Shown: piece by piece, positions 14,919 to 23,125 of the stretch
How positions within the stretch are numbered: position 1 is the first letter of the stretch
How the letters are laid out: the number at the start of each line of letters is the position of its first letter
NCBI GenBank assembly: GCA_017962315.1
Contig: JAGCVN010000041.1
Span: forward strand, 1-38,064
DNA from: Kiritimatiellia bacterium
Lineage (GTDB): Bacteria; Verrucomicrobiota; Kiritimatiellia; RFP12; UBA1067
DNA length: 38,064 nt
Reading direction: 5' to 3'
The notes under the pieces: model-generated
What the model saw: only the letters and a program-made list of their open reading frames with translations
The model's database searches: none
Told to the model about the DNA's origin: nothing
Position numbers and translations under genes: made by a program

Positions 14919-15197
14919 AAAGCGCCCCGCTGACGGACTAAGCCGGCAAACGGGGACATGCGTTCCGAAGAACGCCTCGCAACCTGCCACACCCACGGAG
15001 GGATGTCAAGCGAATTGCCGTGTCAATCCGCGCCTCGCCGCCCTTGCCCGGCGGTTGAAAACCGCCCCGTGTTATCCGGTACACGCTGGCGCGTTTCATC
15101 CGGGAGCGCCTCGACGAAGAGACCCGCGACCTGATCGGCTTCGGTGTCAGCAAGCCGGACCACAACCATCTGGCGGAAGGGAAGGAGAAACCGAAAG

Positions 15198-15299
15198 ATG
15201 AAAACCAAAATCTTCTACGGAGACGCGGTGGCGCTCAACTGGGCGGACGCGACGGGGCGCGTCCCTCCCGGGGCGACCGAAGGCAGAAATTACAGATGA
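15198..15299 (+). CDS. possible 33-residue small protein or gene fragment
   Basis: ATG 15198 follows GAAGGAG by ten bases. The product starts MKTKIFYGDAVALNWADATG and ends EGRNYR. It overlaps another open frame, and no family is recognised. Translation is plausible from the Shine-Dalgarno, but the surrounding region looks decayed. Confidence 0.25.
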   Translation: MKTKIFYGDAVALNWADATGRVPPGATEGRNYR

Positions 15300-15832
15300 G
15301 ATTTTGTCGCACAGGCGGGATGCCTTAGCCGGACTGGAATTCCGCCCGTTGGGCAGGGCTGTTCACGCCGCCACAGACCGGGCATCGTGATTATTTCACA
15401 AACGGCGTTTCCTTCGTGTCACGGTGAAAGCAGAAGCGGACAGCGATGGAAAGCAAAAGTGGAATTAAGGCGTATTATATGCGCCATGAAACAACAGATA
15501 GCAAACAGGTTGGGTGTCGCCCATGTGCGCAACACGGTCATGCAGTTGGTGCCGGTGCCCGTCACGCACGAACCGGCGACAGGGTATCTTCAGGCAAGGA
15601 AAATCCGACTCTACGAACTCAAGGCGTCCTATCTTGCCACCCGTGCGTTCCCTCGTCGACTACCGTAACGGCCTCGAGACCCGCCGCGAGAACGGCAGGA
15701 CGCCGGGCGAGACGTAGAACAAGACGATCCGGGATCAACAACAATCCGAAGACGAGGAAGATCTGCAAACAGAGGCGGAATGGCTTGAAACCATTCCGCT
15801 TTTTGAAATCCACGCGACACCTCCTTAACTCT

Positions 15833-15861
15833 TTGACAGTCGCGCCGACCTGTGGTATAGT
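15833..15861 (+). promoter_or_regulatory. near-consensus promoter abutting the start codon at 15871
   Basis: Perfect TTGACA (15833-15838), a 17-base spacer ending in TGG, and TATAGT (15856-15861). Transcription would begin at about 15868, only about three bases before the ATG, so the message would be nearly leaderless. Confidence 0.8.
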
Positions 15862-15870
15862 CACGCCCAC

Positions 15871-16563
15871 ATGGAACGAAAAACCTCACAGATTGATTTT
15901 TGGTATGCGGTGAACAACACCCGCGTCCTTGTGCCGCCGAAGAAGACTTTGGAGACATTCGGCAACACCATTCTCAACTACCACCTCGTCTCGGAGTTGA
16001 TGGATGTTGCGGGAAAGGTGCGTATCCGAGAGGGACGCCTTGTCGCGATGAAACCGTTAATCCTCGTCCCGGACGCCAGTTCGCTGGAGATGGAGGGGTT
16101 CGGTGCGCAGGCGAAGGAATACATGGACTGGCTGAAGGAAAACGAAGACCATATCCATATCCTCAGGTACGGATACAGCCTGAAACAGGAGGCCTTCAGC
16201 GAGCAGGTGGTGACGGACTCGGTGGAGAATGTCGCGGCCCGCGTGAAGGAGGAGGTCAAGCGTTCGGACCGCCCGTTCGATGCGGTGGTGCTGGGTGTGG
16301 ACGATCCCTGGGACGTCTGCCTGGTCCGCCTCTTCTGGGTGGTGATGACGAAATCCGCGCCGGAGAACATCCGCGAGTTCGAGCTGGGGCGCAGGCAGGA
16401 ACGCGAGGACGGAATCTCGGCCGAGACGCGAATCGAGGTGGAACGCGCCTTCAGCGCCGCGGAGCGTGATCCGTCGTTGACCGGCGAACTGGGAAAGTAC
16501 CTCCAGAAGCTCGGCTTGTTCGACCACTATCAAGACCGGTTTTTCCAATTGGTGCGCCGCTGA
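15871..16563 (+). CDS. conserved-looking hypothetical protein ahead of the ABC transporter genes (230 aa)
   Basis: The first in-frame ATG is 15871, with no Shine-Dalgarno, consistent with a leaderless transcript from the promoter ending at 15861. The protein is soluble and acidic/basic mixed, with no signal peptide or membrane segment. Notable stretches are NNTRVLVPPKKTLETFGNTI, LVAMKPLILVPDASSLEMEG, VVLGVDDPWDVCLVRLFWVV and a charged C-terminus ending YQDRFFQLVRR. I do not recognise a family. It lies 17 bases before a LolC-like permease gene and is almost surely co-transcribed with it, so a role linked to lipoprotein or envelope transport is possible. A start further downstream (for example Met44) cannot be excluded. 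Confidence 0.7.
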   Translation: MERKTSQIDFWYAVNNTRVLVPPKKTLETFGNTILNYHLVSELMDVAGKVRIREGRLVAMKPLILVPDASSLEMEGFGAQAKEYMDWLKENEDHIHILRYGYSLKQEAFSEQVVTDSVENVAARVKEEVKRSDRPFDAVVLGVDDPWDVCLVRLFWVVMTKSAPENIREFELGRRQEREDGISAETRIEVERAFSAAERDPSLTGELGKYLQKLGLFDHYQDRFFQLVRR

Positions 16564-16570
16564 CCGGGTC

Positions 16571-16579
16571 GGGGGGGGG
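16571..16579 (+). repeat. G9 homopolymer immediately before the permease start codon
   Basis: Nine consecutive G residues occupy the Shine-Dalgarno position, with a single T before the ATG at 16581. The run can pair with the C-rich anti-Shine-Dalgarno. Runs of this length are prone to slippage, so its length could vary and tune translation. Confidence 0.6.
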
Positions 16580-16580
16580 T

Positions 16581-17807
16581 ATGCCGTTTTCACTTTTTCT
16601 GGCGTTGAAGTATTTCCGGCCGAAACGGTCGTTCACCAGCGTGATCACCCTTATTTCGGTACTCGGCATGGTGCTGGGGGTCGCGATCATCATCATCGTA
16701 CGCGCCGTCATGACCGGGTTCGGCGATATGTGGCAGGAGAAGATCCTCGCCTTTAAGCCGCATATCACCATCACCCGCTACGGGCGGGAAGTCATTCGCG
16801 ACGAGGGGTCGGTCTGCGCCCGTCTGGAACAGATCCCCGGCATTCTGGCCGTCGCGCCGAGTGTCGAACTCCGCGTACTGGCGGAGCGCCGCCGCCGCGT
16901 TGAAGCGCCGATCGTGATCGGAACAGATTCCGCCCGCGCCCGCCGTGTCATGCAGGTGGACAGGATGGTATCAGGAGATTTCGACCTGGAGGGCGACGCC
17001 GTCGTGCTCGGCGTCGATCTCGCAAACACGCTGGGCGTCCGCACCGGTGACGAACTGTTCGTCTATTCGCCGATGAACCTGGTGAACAAGGATGAAATCT
17101 ACTTTCCGGAACGCCTCGTCGTCAAGGGAGTTTTCGATTCCGGGCAGCGCGATTTCGATTCCGGCTTTCTCATCGTCTCGCTCGATGTCGCCCGCGACCT
17201 TCTGGGGATGAAGGAAGGGGTCTACAGCATCAACCTCAAATGTGCCGACCCGCAGAAAACCTCCGAGTTCGGACGGATCGTCGATGACGTCCGCGCACTT
17301 TTCCCCGGATTCAACGTACAGACGTGGCAGGAGGTGGACCGCACGCTGTTCAACGCGCTCGCCGTCGAGAAGAACATGATGGCCCTGCTGCTCGCCTTCA
17401 TCACGGTGGTCGCGATTTTCTGCGTCGTAAACACGTTGATCGTGCTCACGGTGCAGAAGACCAGCGAGATCGGTCTGTTGAAGGCGCTTGGATTTTCCTC
17501 GCGCCAGGTCATGGGGGTTTTCGTGATCCACGGATGGATCCAGTGCGTGGTTGGCGTCGCGCTGGGGATCGTCGCGGCGTTCCTCGTCCTGCACAACCTG
17601 CAGACGATGGTGGACGGCCTGGCGCATCTCGGCGTGGAGGTTTTCCCGAAGGACGTGTACGGGCTGGCGCAAATCCCGTGGCGCGTGACGACGATGGAGG
17701 TTGTGCAGGTCGCGGTCCTCGTGGTCGTGTTCTGCACGCTCGCGAGTCTGGTGCCGGCGTGTCTCGCCGCCTGTAAAGACCCGGTCAGGTCGCTTCGCAA
17801 CGAGTAG
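16581..17807 (+). CDS. lolC: LolC/LolE-family ABC transporter permease
   Basis: The 408-residue protein has the plan of lipoprotein-releasing permeases. A first membrane helix lies at about 18-45 (SVITLISVLGMVLGVAIIII, including the conserved LGVA). A large periplasmic domain spans about 50-265, and three C-terminal membrane helices lie near 270-300, 320-345 and 370-400. The N-terminal FLALKYFRPKRSFTSVIT and the coupling region EIGLLKALGFSSRQVMGVF are hallmarks of the family. With the LolD-like ATPase it should extract lipoproteins from the inner membrane for delivery to the outer membrane. Only one permease gene is present, so a homodimer is likely, as in many non-enteric bacteria. It ends with TAG, and the next gene follows after 12 bases. 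A general MacB/FtsX-like exporter is the alternative. Confidence 0.85.
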   Translation: MPFSLFLALKYFRPKRSFTSVITLISVLGMVLGVAIIIIVRAVMTGFGDMWQEKILAFKPHITITRYGREVIRDEGSVCARLEQIPGILAVAPSVELRVLAERRRRVEAPIVIGTDSARARRVMQVDRMVSGDFDLEGDAVVLGVDLANTLGVRTGDELFVYSPMNLVNKDEIYFPERLVVKGVFDSGQRDFDSGFLIVSLDVARDLLGMKEGVYSINLKCADPQKTSEFGRIVDDVRALFPGFNVQTWQEVDRTLFNALAVEKNMMALLLAFITVVAIFCVVNTLIVLTVQKTSEIGLLKALGFSSRQVMGVFVIHGWIQCVVGVALGIVAAFLVLHNLQTMVDGLAHLGVEVFPKDVYGLAQIPWRVTTMEVVQVAVLVVVFCTLASLVPACLAACKDPVRSLRNE

Positions 17808-17819
17808 GAGGAGGCGGGT

Positions 17820-18503
17820 ATGTTGTTGTCGGCGAAACACCTTTTTAAAACCTATCTTCTGGCCCATTCCGAAATCCGTGTGCTGCAAGGCGTGAACCTT
17901 GAGGTGGCCCACGGCGAGACGGTCGCGATCATCGGGCGCAGCGGTGCGGGCAAGAGCACGCTCCTCCACACGTTGGGCGGATTGGACAGGCCGCAGGCCG
18001 GAAGTGTGGAAATCGACGGGGTCCCGCTTTATCACGGGCGGCAGAAGACGTGCAACGCGATCCGCTCCAAAAAGATCGGCTTCGTCTTCCAGTCCTACCA
18101 CCTCCTCCCCGAAATGACGATCACGGAGAACGTCCTGCTGCCCGCCCTTTCCGGGCCGCATCCGCCGTGGCGTGTCTTGCGGGAACGTGCACTGACCTTG
18201 CTGGCCCAGGTCGGGTTGGCGGAACGCGCCGAACACAAACCGCCGGAACTCTCCGGTGGAGAACAGCAGCGCGCCGCCCTCGCCCGCGCGCTGGTGAACG
18301 ACCCCGGGCTGATCCTCGCGGACGAGCCGACGGGAAACCTGGACGCCGTGACCGGCCGCCAGGTCATCGACCTGCTTTTCAAACTCTCAAAGGTGCGCGG
18401 CCTTTCCCTGGTGATGGTTACGCACTCGCCCGATCTCGCCAGACTCTGTTCGCGGGTATTCGAACTCCGCGACGGCCGCCTCTTCGACTTCATGTCGCAA
18501 TAA
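17820..18503 (+). CDS. lolD: LolD-family ABC transporter ATPase
   Basis: ATG at 17820 follows GGAGGAGG. The 227 residues contain Walker A GRSGAGKST, a Q loop at FVFQSYHLLPEMT, the signature LSGGEQQRAALARAL, Walker B LILADEPTGNLD, and the switch histidine in VMVTHS. The N-terminal KTYLLAHSEIRVLQGVNLEV and the PTGNLD motif are typical of the LolD/MacB group. It powers the permease encoded directly upstream. A hairpin lies about 40 bases beyond the stop, followed by the next gene. Confidence 0.9.
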   Translation: MLLSAKHLFKTYLLAHSEIRVLQGVNLEVAHGETVAIIGRSGAGKSTLLHTLGGLDRPQAGSVEIDGVPLYHGRQKTCNAIRSKKIGFVFQSYHLLPEMTITENVLLPALSGPHPPWRVLRERALTLLAQVGLAERAEHKPPELSGGEQQRAALARALVNDPGLILADEPTGNLDAVTGRQVIDLLFKLSKVRGLSLVMVTHSPDLARLCSRVFELRDGRLFDFMSQ

Positions 18504-18506
18504 GGC

Positions 18507-18535
18507 TAGCCAGCGGGGCGGTTTTATGGCATACT
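18507..18535 (+). promoter_or_regulatory. probable promoter of the DUF1080 gene
   Basis: TAGCCA (18507-18512), a 17-base spacer ending in TGG and CATACT (18530-18535). Each hexamer deviates from consensus, but the TGn element is present. Transcription would start near 18542. Confidence 0.5.
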
Positions 18536-18545
18536 GGAGGGCGGT

Positions 18546-18566
18546 ACGGGGAAAGGATTTCCCCGT
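18546..18566 (+). terminator. strong hairpin: end of the transporter operon or 5' leader stem
   Basis: ACGGGGAAA and TTTCCCCGT form a perfect 9-bp stem with a 3-base loop, followed by TTGGTTTT. It may terminate the lolCD transcript. It would also lie at the very 5' end of the downstream mRNA if the promoter at 18507-18535 is used, where it could stabilise the message. Confidence 0.6.
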
Positions 18567-18590
18567 TTGGTTTTCGCAAGGAGGTATTCG

Positions 18591-19766
18591 ATGAAAGAAT
18601 TGAAGAAAATGGCGGTCGCGCTTGCCGCTGTTGGTTCCGCAGTTTCCGCGATGGCGTTCCTGTACGGCGATGTGTCGGACGCCAAGCACGCCTGGGCCGT
18701 CCACGATCCCCACCGCGCCAACCCCGCCAAGGTGACGCCCGCCGACGTTCCCGGCCAGCCGCCGAGCGACGCCATTGTACTGTTCGACGGCACGCAGAAG
18801 AGCTTTGAAGAGAACTGGGTGGACGCCAAGGGCGGAAAGACAAAGTGGAAGTTCGTAAACGGGACGCTCGAATCGGTGCGCCGCGCCGGCAACATCTGTT
18901 CCCGCCGCCAGTTCGGCGACGTGCAGTTGCACATGGAGTGGCAGGCGCCAGTCAAGGTGCAAGGATTCGGACAGGGGCGCGGCAATTCCGGCGTGTTCCT
19001 GCTCGGCGGTCTGTACGAGGTCCAGGTGCTGGACAGCTACGAGACCGACCCCGCGAACATGAAGAACCCCAACTATCCCGACGGCCAGGCCGGCGCGGTC
19101 TACGGGCAGAACCCGCCACTCGTCAACCCCACGCGCAAACCCGGCGAGTGGCAGTCTTACGATATCGTCTTCCATCAGCCCGTGTTCGAGGGTGACACGT
19201 GCGTCCATCCCGGATCGCTCACCGTTTTCCTGAACGGCGTGCTGGTGCAGGACCACTGGGAACTCGAAGGCCCAACCTGGTACCTGCGCCGTTCCCGCCA
19301 GGTGAAACCGGGGACGACCAAAGGCTCCATCCAGTTCCAGGACCACGGGAACCCCGTCCACTTCCGGAACGTGTGGGTGCGCGAACTTCCCTGCCGCTAC
19401 GCCAACACCACGCACGGCACGTATCTTGCGAAAGAGCAGGACGTCGCCGCGCTCCGTAAAAAAACCGCCGCCACGCTCGCCGCGAAACTCGATACCAAGA
19501 ATCCGGGGAACGGCATCCGCGGTATCCTCGAAGTCCTCTCCTACGACAAGGACGGCTACTGGACAAAATACACGGAAATGAAGCAGGCGTATCTCGACGG
19601 ACTCGCCCGCCTCGACGCCGAGGGAATCAAGGCGAAGAAGGGCGAGATTTTCGCCATCCGCAATGACCTCAACCTGCTGATCCGTAACAAGGTCTTCCCG
19701 GAGAACTGCGGTTTCCGCGCCGCTATCCAGAAGATCATCACGGACAACGGCCTCGACAAGAAATAG
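18591..19766 (+). CDS. secreted DUF1080 (3-keto-disaccharide hydrolase-like) protein
   Basis: ATG at 18591 follows AAGGAGGT. The 391 residues start with a signal peptide (about 1-22, MKELKKMAVALAAVGSAVSA). The DUF1080 domain begins near residue 60: DAIVLFDGTQKSFEENW, KWKFVNGTLES, RQFGDVQLHMEWQAP, QGRGNSGVFLLGGLYEVQVL, GAVYGQNPPLVNPTRKPGEW and a final VHFRNVWVREL. The fold is a concanavalin-like sandwich. Members are known or predicted to act on 3-keto sugars or to bind sugars, a chemistry common in PVC bacteria. A C-terminal helical extension of about 110 residues (AALRKKTAATLAAKL..., FRAAIQKIITDNGLDKK) is extra. It is a single-gene unit between a hairpin and an intrinsic terminator. Confidence 0.85.
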   Translation: MKELKKMAVALAAVGSAVSAMAFLYGDVSDAKHAWAVHDPHRANPAKVTPADVPGQPPSDAIVLFDGTQKSFEENWVDAKGGKTKWKFVNGTLESVRRAGNICSRRQFGDVQLHMEWQAPVKVQGFGQGRGNSGVFLLGGLYEVQVLDSYETDPANMKNPNYPDGQAGAVYGQNPPLVNPTRKPGEWQSYDIVFHQPVFEGDTCVHPGSLTVFLNGVLVQDHWELEGPTWYLRRSRQVKPGTTKGSIQFQDHGNPVHFRNVWVRELPCRYANTTHGTYLAKEQDVAALRKKTAATLAAKLDTKNPGNGIRGILEVLSYDKDGYWTKYTEMKQAYLDGLARLDAEGIKAKKGEIFAIRNDLNLLIRNKVFPENCGFRAAIQKIITDNGLDKK

Positions 19767-19789
19767 GCCGATACACGGCGAAAACGCGG

Positions 19790-19831
19790 AACAATCGATA
19801 GTCGTCGATGGACGGCTATCGATTGTTTGTT
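19790..19831 (+). terminator. intrinsic terminator of the DUF1080 gene
   Basis: AACAATCGATAG (19790-19801) pairs perfectly with CTATCGATTGTT (19816-19827) around a 14-base loop, and a short T-rich tail follows. It lies 23 bases after the stop codon. Confidence 0.75.
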
Positions 19832-19952
19832 AGATGTTAACCCGCCGCCCGCGCTTCGCGCAGGAATGTACACGAAGGTAAGTTTCTGAAAACAACATGA
19901 ACAACTTAAAAACAGCGTTTGGTTCTTCCGCGCACAACCATGCGCGGTTATG

Positions 19953-19976
19953 AAAACGCCGCGCTGTTGCGCGGCG
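19953..19976 (-). terminator. intrinsic terminator of the glycosyltransferase gene
   Basis: On the minus strand CGCCGCGC-AACA-GCGCGGCG is followed by TTTT. It lies 18 bases beyond the stop codon at 19994. A second hairpin, CCGCGCA/TGCGCGG, is a little further downstream. Confidence 0.8.
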
Positions 19977-19993
19977 AAAGAAGGATGTTGTCT

Positions 19994-20956
19994 TTACAAG
20001 CTGTTTCGGTTGTCACCAATCGAACTTACAGACAAGAGTCCGAAAATGCCCGCGAGGGTTCCCTTCAGGTATGCCCATGCGATGTCGGGACGATGGTTTT
20101 TAAGCGCGACGTGACCGTAATACAAAGCGGAGAGCGGCGCGAAGACCAGGGTTACCGAGAGTATCTGCAAGAAATTGAAGTGCCGTCTGGCAAACCGTAA
20201 TCTGTTTCGCGCGAAGCAGTAGGTGCGGCCTTTTTTCTCGATACCGAGATGGCGCAACGCGGGCACGCATCCCGGTTCAAGGAATCCCAGATGATCGGTT
20301 CGTGCCGCCGTGGTGATCCACGCAGAATACCCCCGTTCGACAATCTTCCATCCCAGATCGGACTCCTCGAATATCTGTTCATACGATTCTTCGAAGCCGC
20401 CGACTTCTTCGAATACCGTGCGCGGTATCAGAAAAGCGTTGGGGCTGTATGTCGTCGGCCAGTCGATAGGGGTACCGGGCAATTGACCGATCGGTAGACT
20501 CGGCAGATTGTCCTTGGGTTGTGAAGTCCAGCGGTTGAAATCGCTTCCAAGCGACCAGATGGCATTTTCGCGTCCGGGGCGTTGGTGTATGGCGAGCGGT
20601 GCGACAAGCCCGGCGCCCGGGTGACGTTCAAGGCAGGCTAGCAATTCAACGACGGCATCGGGCTTGAGCAGATTGTCATCGTCTAAAAAGAAAAGATAGT
20701 CGCCTTTCGCGATTTTTGCGCCGTTGTTTCGCGAAACCGCCTGAAAAGAATTCTTCGCGTTCCGCAGGGCCCTGACGCGGGGCTCGTTCCCGAATTTGGA
20801 ATGGATCTGCTTTTCGGTATCGTCCGGAGAACAGTCGTCCACGACAATGACCTCGATTGCCGCATCCCTCTGCGCGAGGGCACTTGCGATACAGTCACAG
20901 ACCATCTGCGCACGATTGAACGTTGGAATAATAATCGAAACAAGCGGCATATCCAT
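19994..20956 (-). CDS. family 2 glycosyltransferase
   Basis: ATG at 20956 is chosen because GAGGT lies five bases upstream; an in-frame TTG at 20968 is less likely. The 320 residues show the GT-A fold of GT2 enzymes: VSIIIPTFNRAQMVCDCIAS, the nucleotide-sugar-binding IEVIVVDDCSPDD, GDYLFFLDDDNLLKPDA (DXD-type metal site), and FEESDLGWKIVERGY (acid base region). The C-terminal part has a hydrophobic stretch (ILSVTLVFAPLSALYYGHV), suggesting membrane association. It probably transfers a sugar to a lipid carrier or to a surface polysaccharide. It follows the GH109-like gene by 28 bases on the same strand. Donor and acceptor cannot be read from sequence. Confidence 0.85.
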   Translation of the reverse strand: MDMPLVSIIIPTFNRAQMVCDCIASALAQRDAAIEVIVVDDCSPDDTEKQIHSKFGNEPRVRALRNAKNSFQAVSRNNGAKIAKGDYLFFLDDDNLLKPDAVVELLACLERHPGAGLVAPLAIHQRPGRENAIWSLGSDFNRWTSQPKDNLPSLPIGQLPGTPIDWPTTYSPNAFLIPRTVFEEVGGFEESYEQIFEESDLGWKIVERGYSAWITTAARTDHLGFLEPGCVPALRHLGIEKKGRTYCFARNRLRFARRHFNFLQILSVTLVFAPLSALYYGHVALKNHRPDIAWAYLKGTLAGIFGLLSVSSIGDNRNSL

Positions 20957-20984
20957 CTCGTACCTCAAATCAGAATCCGTCGCG

Positions 20985-22361
20985 CTAGACGTTCACGATA
21001 CCTAGCGGTTCGGCGGTCTTCCAGCCACCCCGCGTGAAGTCCGGAATCTCCACGGGCTTTCCGTTTTTCAAGACGGAACGTTCCGTCAGTTCCACAAGGC
21101 ACGACCACGATGCCGCGTCGTAGACGTCCATATCCAGCGGGAGGCCGTTACGCAGGCAGTGTATGAGGCGAAGGTTCATCAAGTAGTCCACACCGCCGCG
21201 CCCGCCGCGCTGCTTCGCCGCGTTCCCGTTTTTCTGCCACAGCGGATGCTCGTATTTCGCTTTCAACTCGGACAACGCCTGATCGTCCATCCACCGGTGC
21301 GGGGAAGGTTCCAGCGCGACCCGCAGGGGATAGTCGGCGAAGATCCCCTTGGTCCCCTTGATCAGGTTGATGCGGGAATAGGGTTCAGGACTGGTGGTGT
21401 CGTGTTCGACAAGAATCGTGCGGCCGCGGTACGTGCGGATGATGGTCGTGTTCATGTCCCCCTGGCGGTAGTAGGCGTGTCTCGCTTCGGGGGCTTTTTC
21501 GCCGAACGCCCGTGCCGCCTTCTGCGGCATCCGGAACACGTCGGTGCTGACGCTGGTGAGGAAATCAAACCGGTCGCCACGGTTGATGTTCATGTACTGG
21601 CAGATCGGACCGAGCCCCGGCGTAGGGTAAGGGTTTCCGGTGTGTTGCTTCGTCCACTCCAAGCGCCACCGCCCTTGGTAGCCGCCCGTGTCCTCAGGCG
21701 TGAGTTTAGAGTCTGAGAGGTCGTGCAGATAGGCCCCTTCGCCGTGTACAAGGTCGCCCAGGACGCCTTTACGGCAGAGCGAGAGGGCGAGCAGTTCATT
21801 GTATCCGTAGCAGCTGTTTTCCAGCATCATGAAATGGCGGCGCGTCTCTTCCGCCGTGCTCACCAGTTGCCAGCACTCTTCTTCGGTGACGGCGGCGGGG
21901 ACTTCGGATACCGCGTGTTTCCCGCACTCCATCGCGTAGACCGCCATCGGCGTGTGCAGAAGCCACGGGGTGCAGATGTAGATGAGGTCCACGTCTTCCC
22001 GTTCGCAAATGCCGCGCCACGCTTCGTCGCTTCCGTGATACTCCTGAGGCGCGGGATGTCCCGCTTCCGTGACGAGCTTCGCCGCTTTCGCCGTGCGGTT
22101 GGCGTAAAGATCGCCGATAGCGACGATCTGGACGCCGGGAATCCGCGCGAGCGTCTTCACATGGCCCGGCCCCCTCTGTCCGACGCCGATGACGCCCACG
22201 CGCACCACCGGCAACGGTTCCACCCGGAATCCGGCCATGTTACATCCGCTCCAAGGGACGGTGCCCGCACCGCCCTCGAAAATCTGCTCCATCGTGCGGC
22301 AACCTCCCGCCGCCGTCAATCCGGCCATTCCTGCCAACTGAAGAAAATCCCGTCTGTTCAT
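20985..22361 (-). CDS. Tat-exported Gfo/Idh/MocA oxidoreductase, GH109-like
   Basis: ATG at 22361 follows GAGGAG. The 458-residue product begins with a Tat signal and lipobox-like end: MNRRDFLQLAGMAGLTAAGG then C. The Rossmann segment VRVGVIGVGQRGPGHVKTL binds NAD. The middle matches GH109 enzymes (NAD-dependent alpha-N-acetylgalactosaminidases): HFMMLENSCYGYNELLALSL, GAYLHDLSDS, YMNINRGDRFDFL and GDMNTTIIRTYRGRTI. These use NAD oxidation-reduction at C3 to eliminate and add water across the sugar. In this copy the motif usually written YPTHGLGP reads YPTPGLGP, so a histidine expected in the active site is missing. It may act on a different sugar or use only the redox step. It lies 14 bases after radC. 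Confidence 0.82.
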   Translation of the reverse strand: MNRRDFLQLAGMAGLTAAGGCRTMEQIFEGGAGTVPWSGCNMAGFRVEPLPVVRVGVIGVGQRGPGHVKTLARIPGVQIVAIGDLYANRTAKAAKLVTEAGHPAPQEYHGSDEAWRGICEREDVDLIYICTPWLLHTPMAVYAMECGKHAVSEVPAAVTEEECWQLVSTAEETRRHFMMLENSCYGYNELLALSLCRKGVLGDLVHGEGAYLHDLSDSKLTPEDTGGYQGRWRLEWTKQHTGNPYPTPGLGPICQYMNINRGDRFDFLTSVSTDVFRMPQKAARAFGEKAPEARHAYYRQGDMNTTIIRTYRGRTILVEHDTTSPEPYSRINLIKGTKGIFADYPLRVALEPSPHRWMDDQALSELKAKYEHPLWQKNGNAAKQRGGRGGVDYLMNLRLIHCLRNGLPLDMDVYDAASWSCLVELTERSVLKNGKPVEIPDFTRGGWKTAEPLGIVNV

Positions 22362-22375
22362 GTCGCTTCTCCTCT

Positions 22376-23125
22376 TTACTTGTCCGTGGTCACGCCCGCC
22401 TCCTTCAAGGAGACGTATCCTGGCGAAGTCGCCGACGGCTTCCCGACGATTACATGGTCTAAAATCCGGAGTTCGAGCAGTTTCGCCCCTGCCATCAACC
22501 GGGTCGTCAGCGCGATATCCTGCCGCGAGGGCGAGGGGTCTCCGGAGGGATGGTTGTGGACGAGGACGACCGATGCCGCGCCGTGCCGCACCGCCTGCTC
22601 GAAAACCTGTCTCGCCGAAACCTGGGTGGCATCGATTCCTCCTTGCGCAATCTGGACCGGTTCCGCCCCGACGAGGCGGTTGCGCGTGTCCAGCGGGATG
22701 ATCCAGAACCGTTCATGCCGCAGGTTCTCCGTCAACGGGCGCATGAGGCGGAAGACATCCGACGGTTCGTGGATGCGGAATGGTTCTTTACCGAGCTGGT
22801 CGCGCAGTTCGTCGGCAATGCGTGAACCGAGTTCGATCGCGGCCGCCAGTTCCAAGCGTTTCACCTCGCCGAATCCCTTCACCTTCAAGGTGCAGAGTTC
22901 CGGATAACTCATCTGGGCGAGCCTACGCAGACCGCCCGCCTTGCGGAGGAGTTCACGCGCGAAGTCGAGGATATTCTGTCCGTGTACGCCGGAGCGGAGC
23001 AGGATGGCAAGCAACAGTTCGTTCGACACGTTCTTCGCCCCCGCCCGTTTGAATTCCTCCCTTGGACGCATATCGACCGGGAGGTCATGGATGGTCAACG
23101 CCGGTTCAGATTCGGTTGGATCCAT
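22376..23125 (-). CDS. radC: RadC-family JAMM protein
   Basis: The start ATG at 23125 has GGAGG upstream and overlaps the end of miaA by 20 bases; a longer frame has no such site. The 249 residues contain an N-terminal helix-hairpin-helix region (FKRAGAKNVSNELLLAILLR, LCTLKVKGFGEVKRLELAAA) and a C-terminal JAB1/MPN-like metal site: E in the central strand, then VLVHNHPSGDPSPSRQD (HxHx7SxxD). RadC proteins are widespread; the older DNA-repair role is doubtful and their biochemical function is unknown. It belongs to the long minus-strand run and is probably coupled to miaA. Confidence 0.92.
   Translation of the reverse strand: MDPTESEPALTIHDLPVDMRPREEFKRAGAKNVSNELLLAILLRSGVHGQNILDFARELLRKAGGLRRLAQMSYPELCTLKVKGFGEVKRLELAAAIELGSRIADELRDQLGKEPFRIHEPSDVFRLMRPLTENLRHERFWIIPLDTRNRLVGAEPVQIAQGGIDATQVSARQVFEQAVRHGAASVVLVHNHPSGDPSPSRQDIALTTRLMAGAKLLELRILDHVIVGKPSATSPGYVSLKEAGVTTDK

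Larger units (their letters stand above)
14629..15832. other. 1.2-kb region with only coding scraps
   Basis: No full gene is seen. Fragments look like decayed or phage-derived coding sequence. One frame on the plus strand after 15058 contains RYTLARFIRERLDEETRDLI. Another runs from ATG 15486 (MKQQIANRLGVAHV) to 15668, with a plausible continuation in a second frame (SLVDYRNGLETRRENGR, ending 15717). Both lack recognisable family motifs. Short inverted sequences occur, but no clear terminator. The region probably marks old insertions and deletions between the nitroreductase pair and the transporter operon. Confidence 0.5.
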
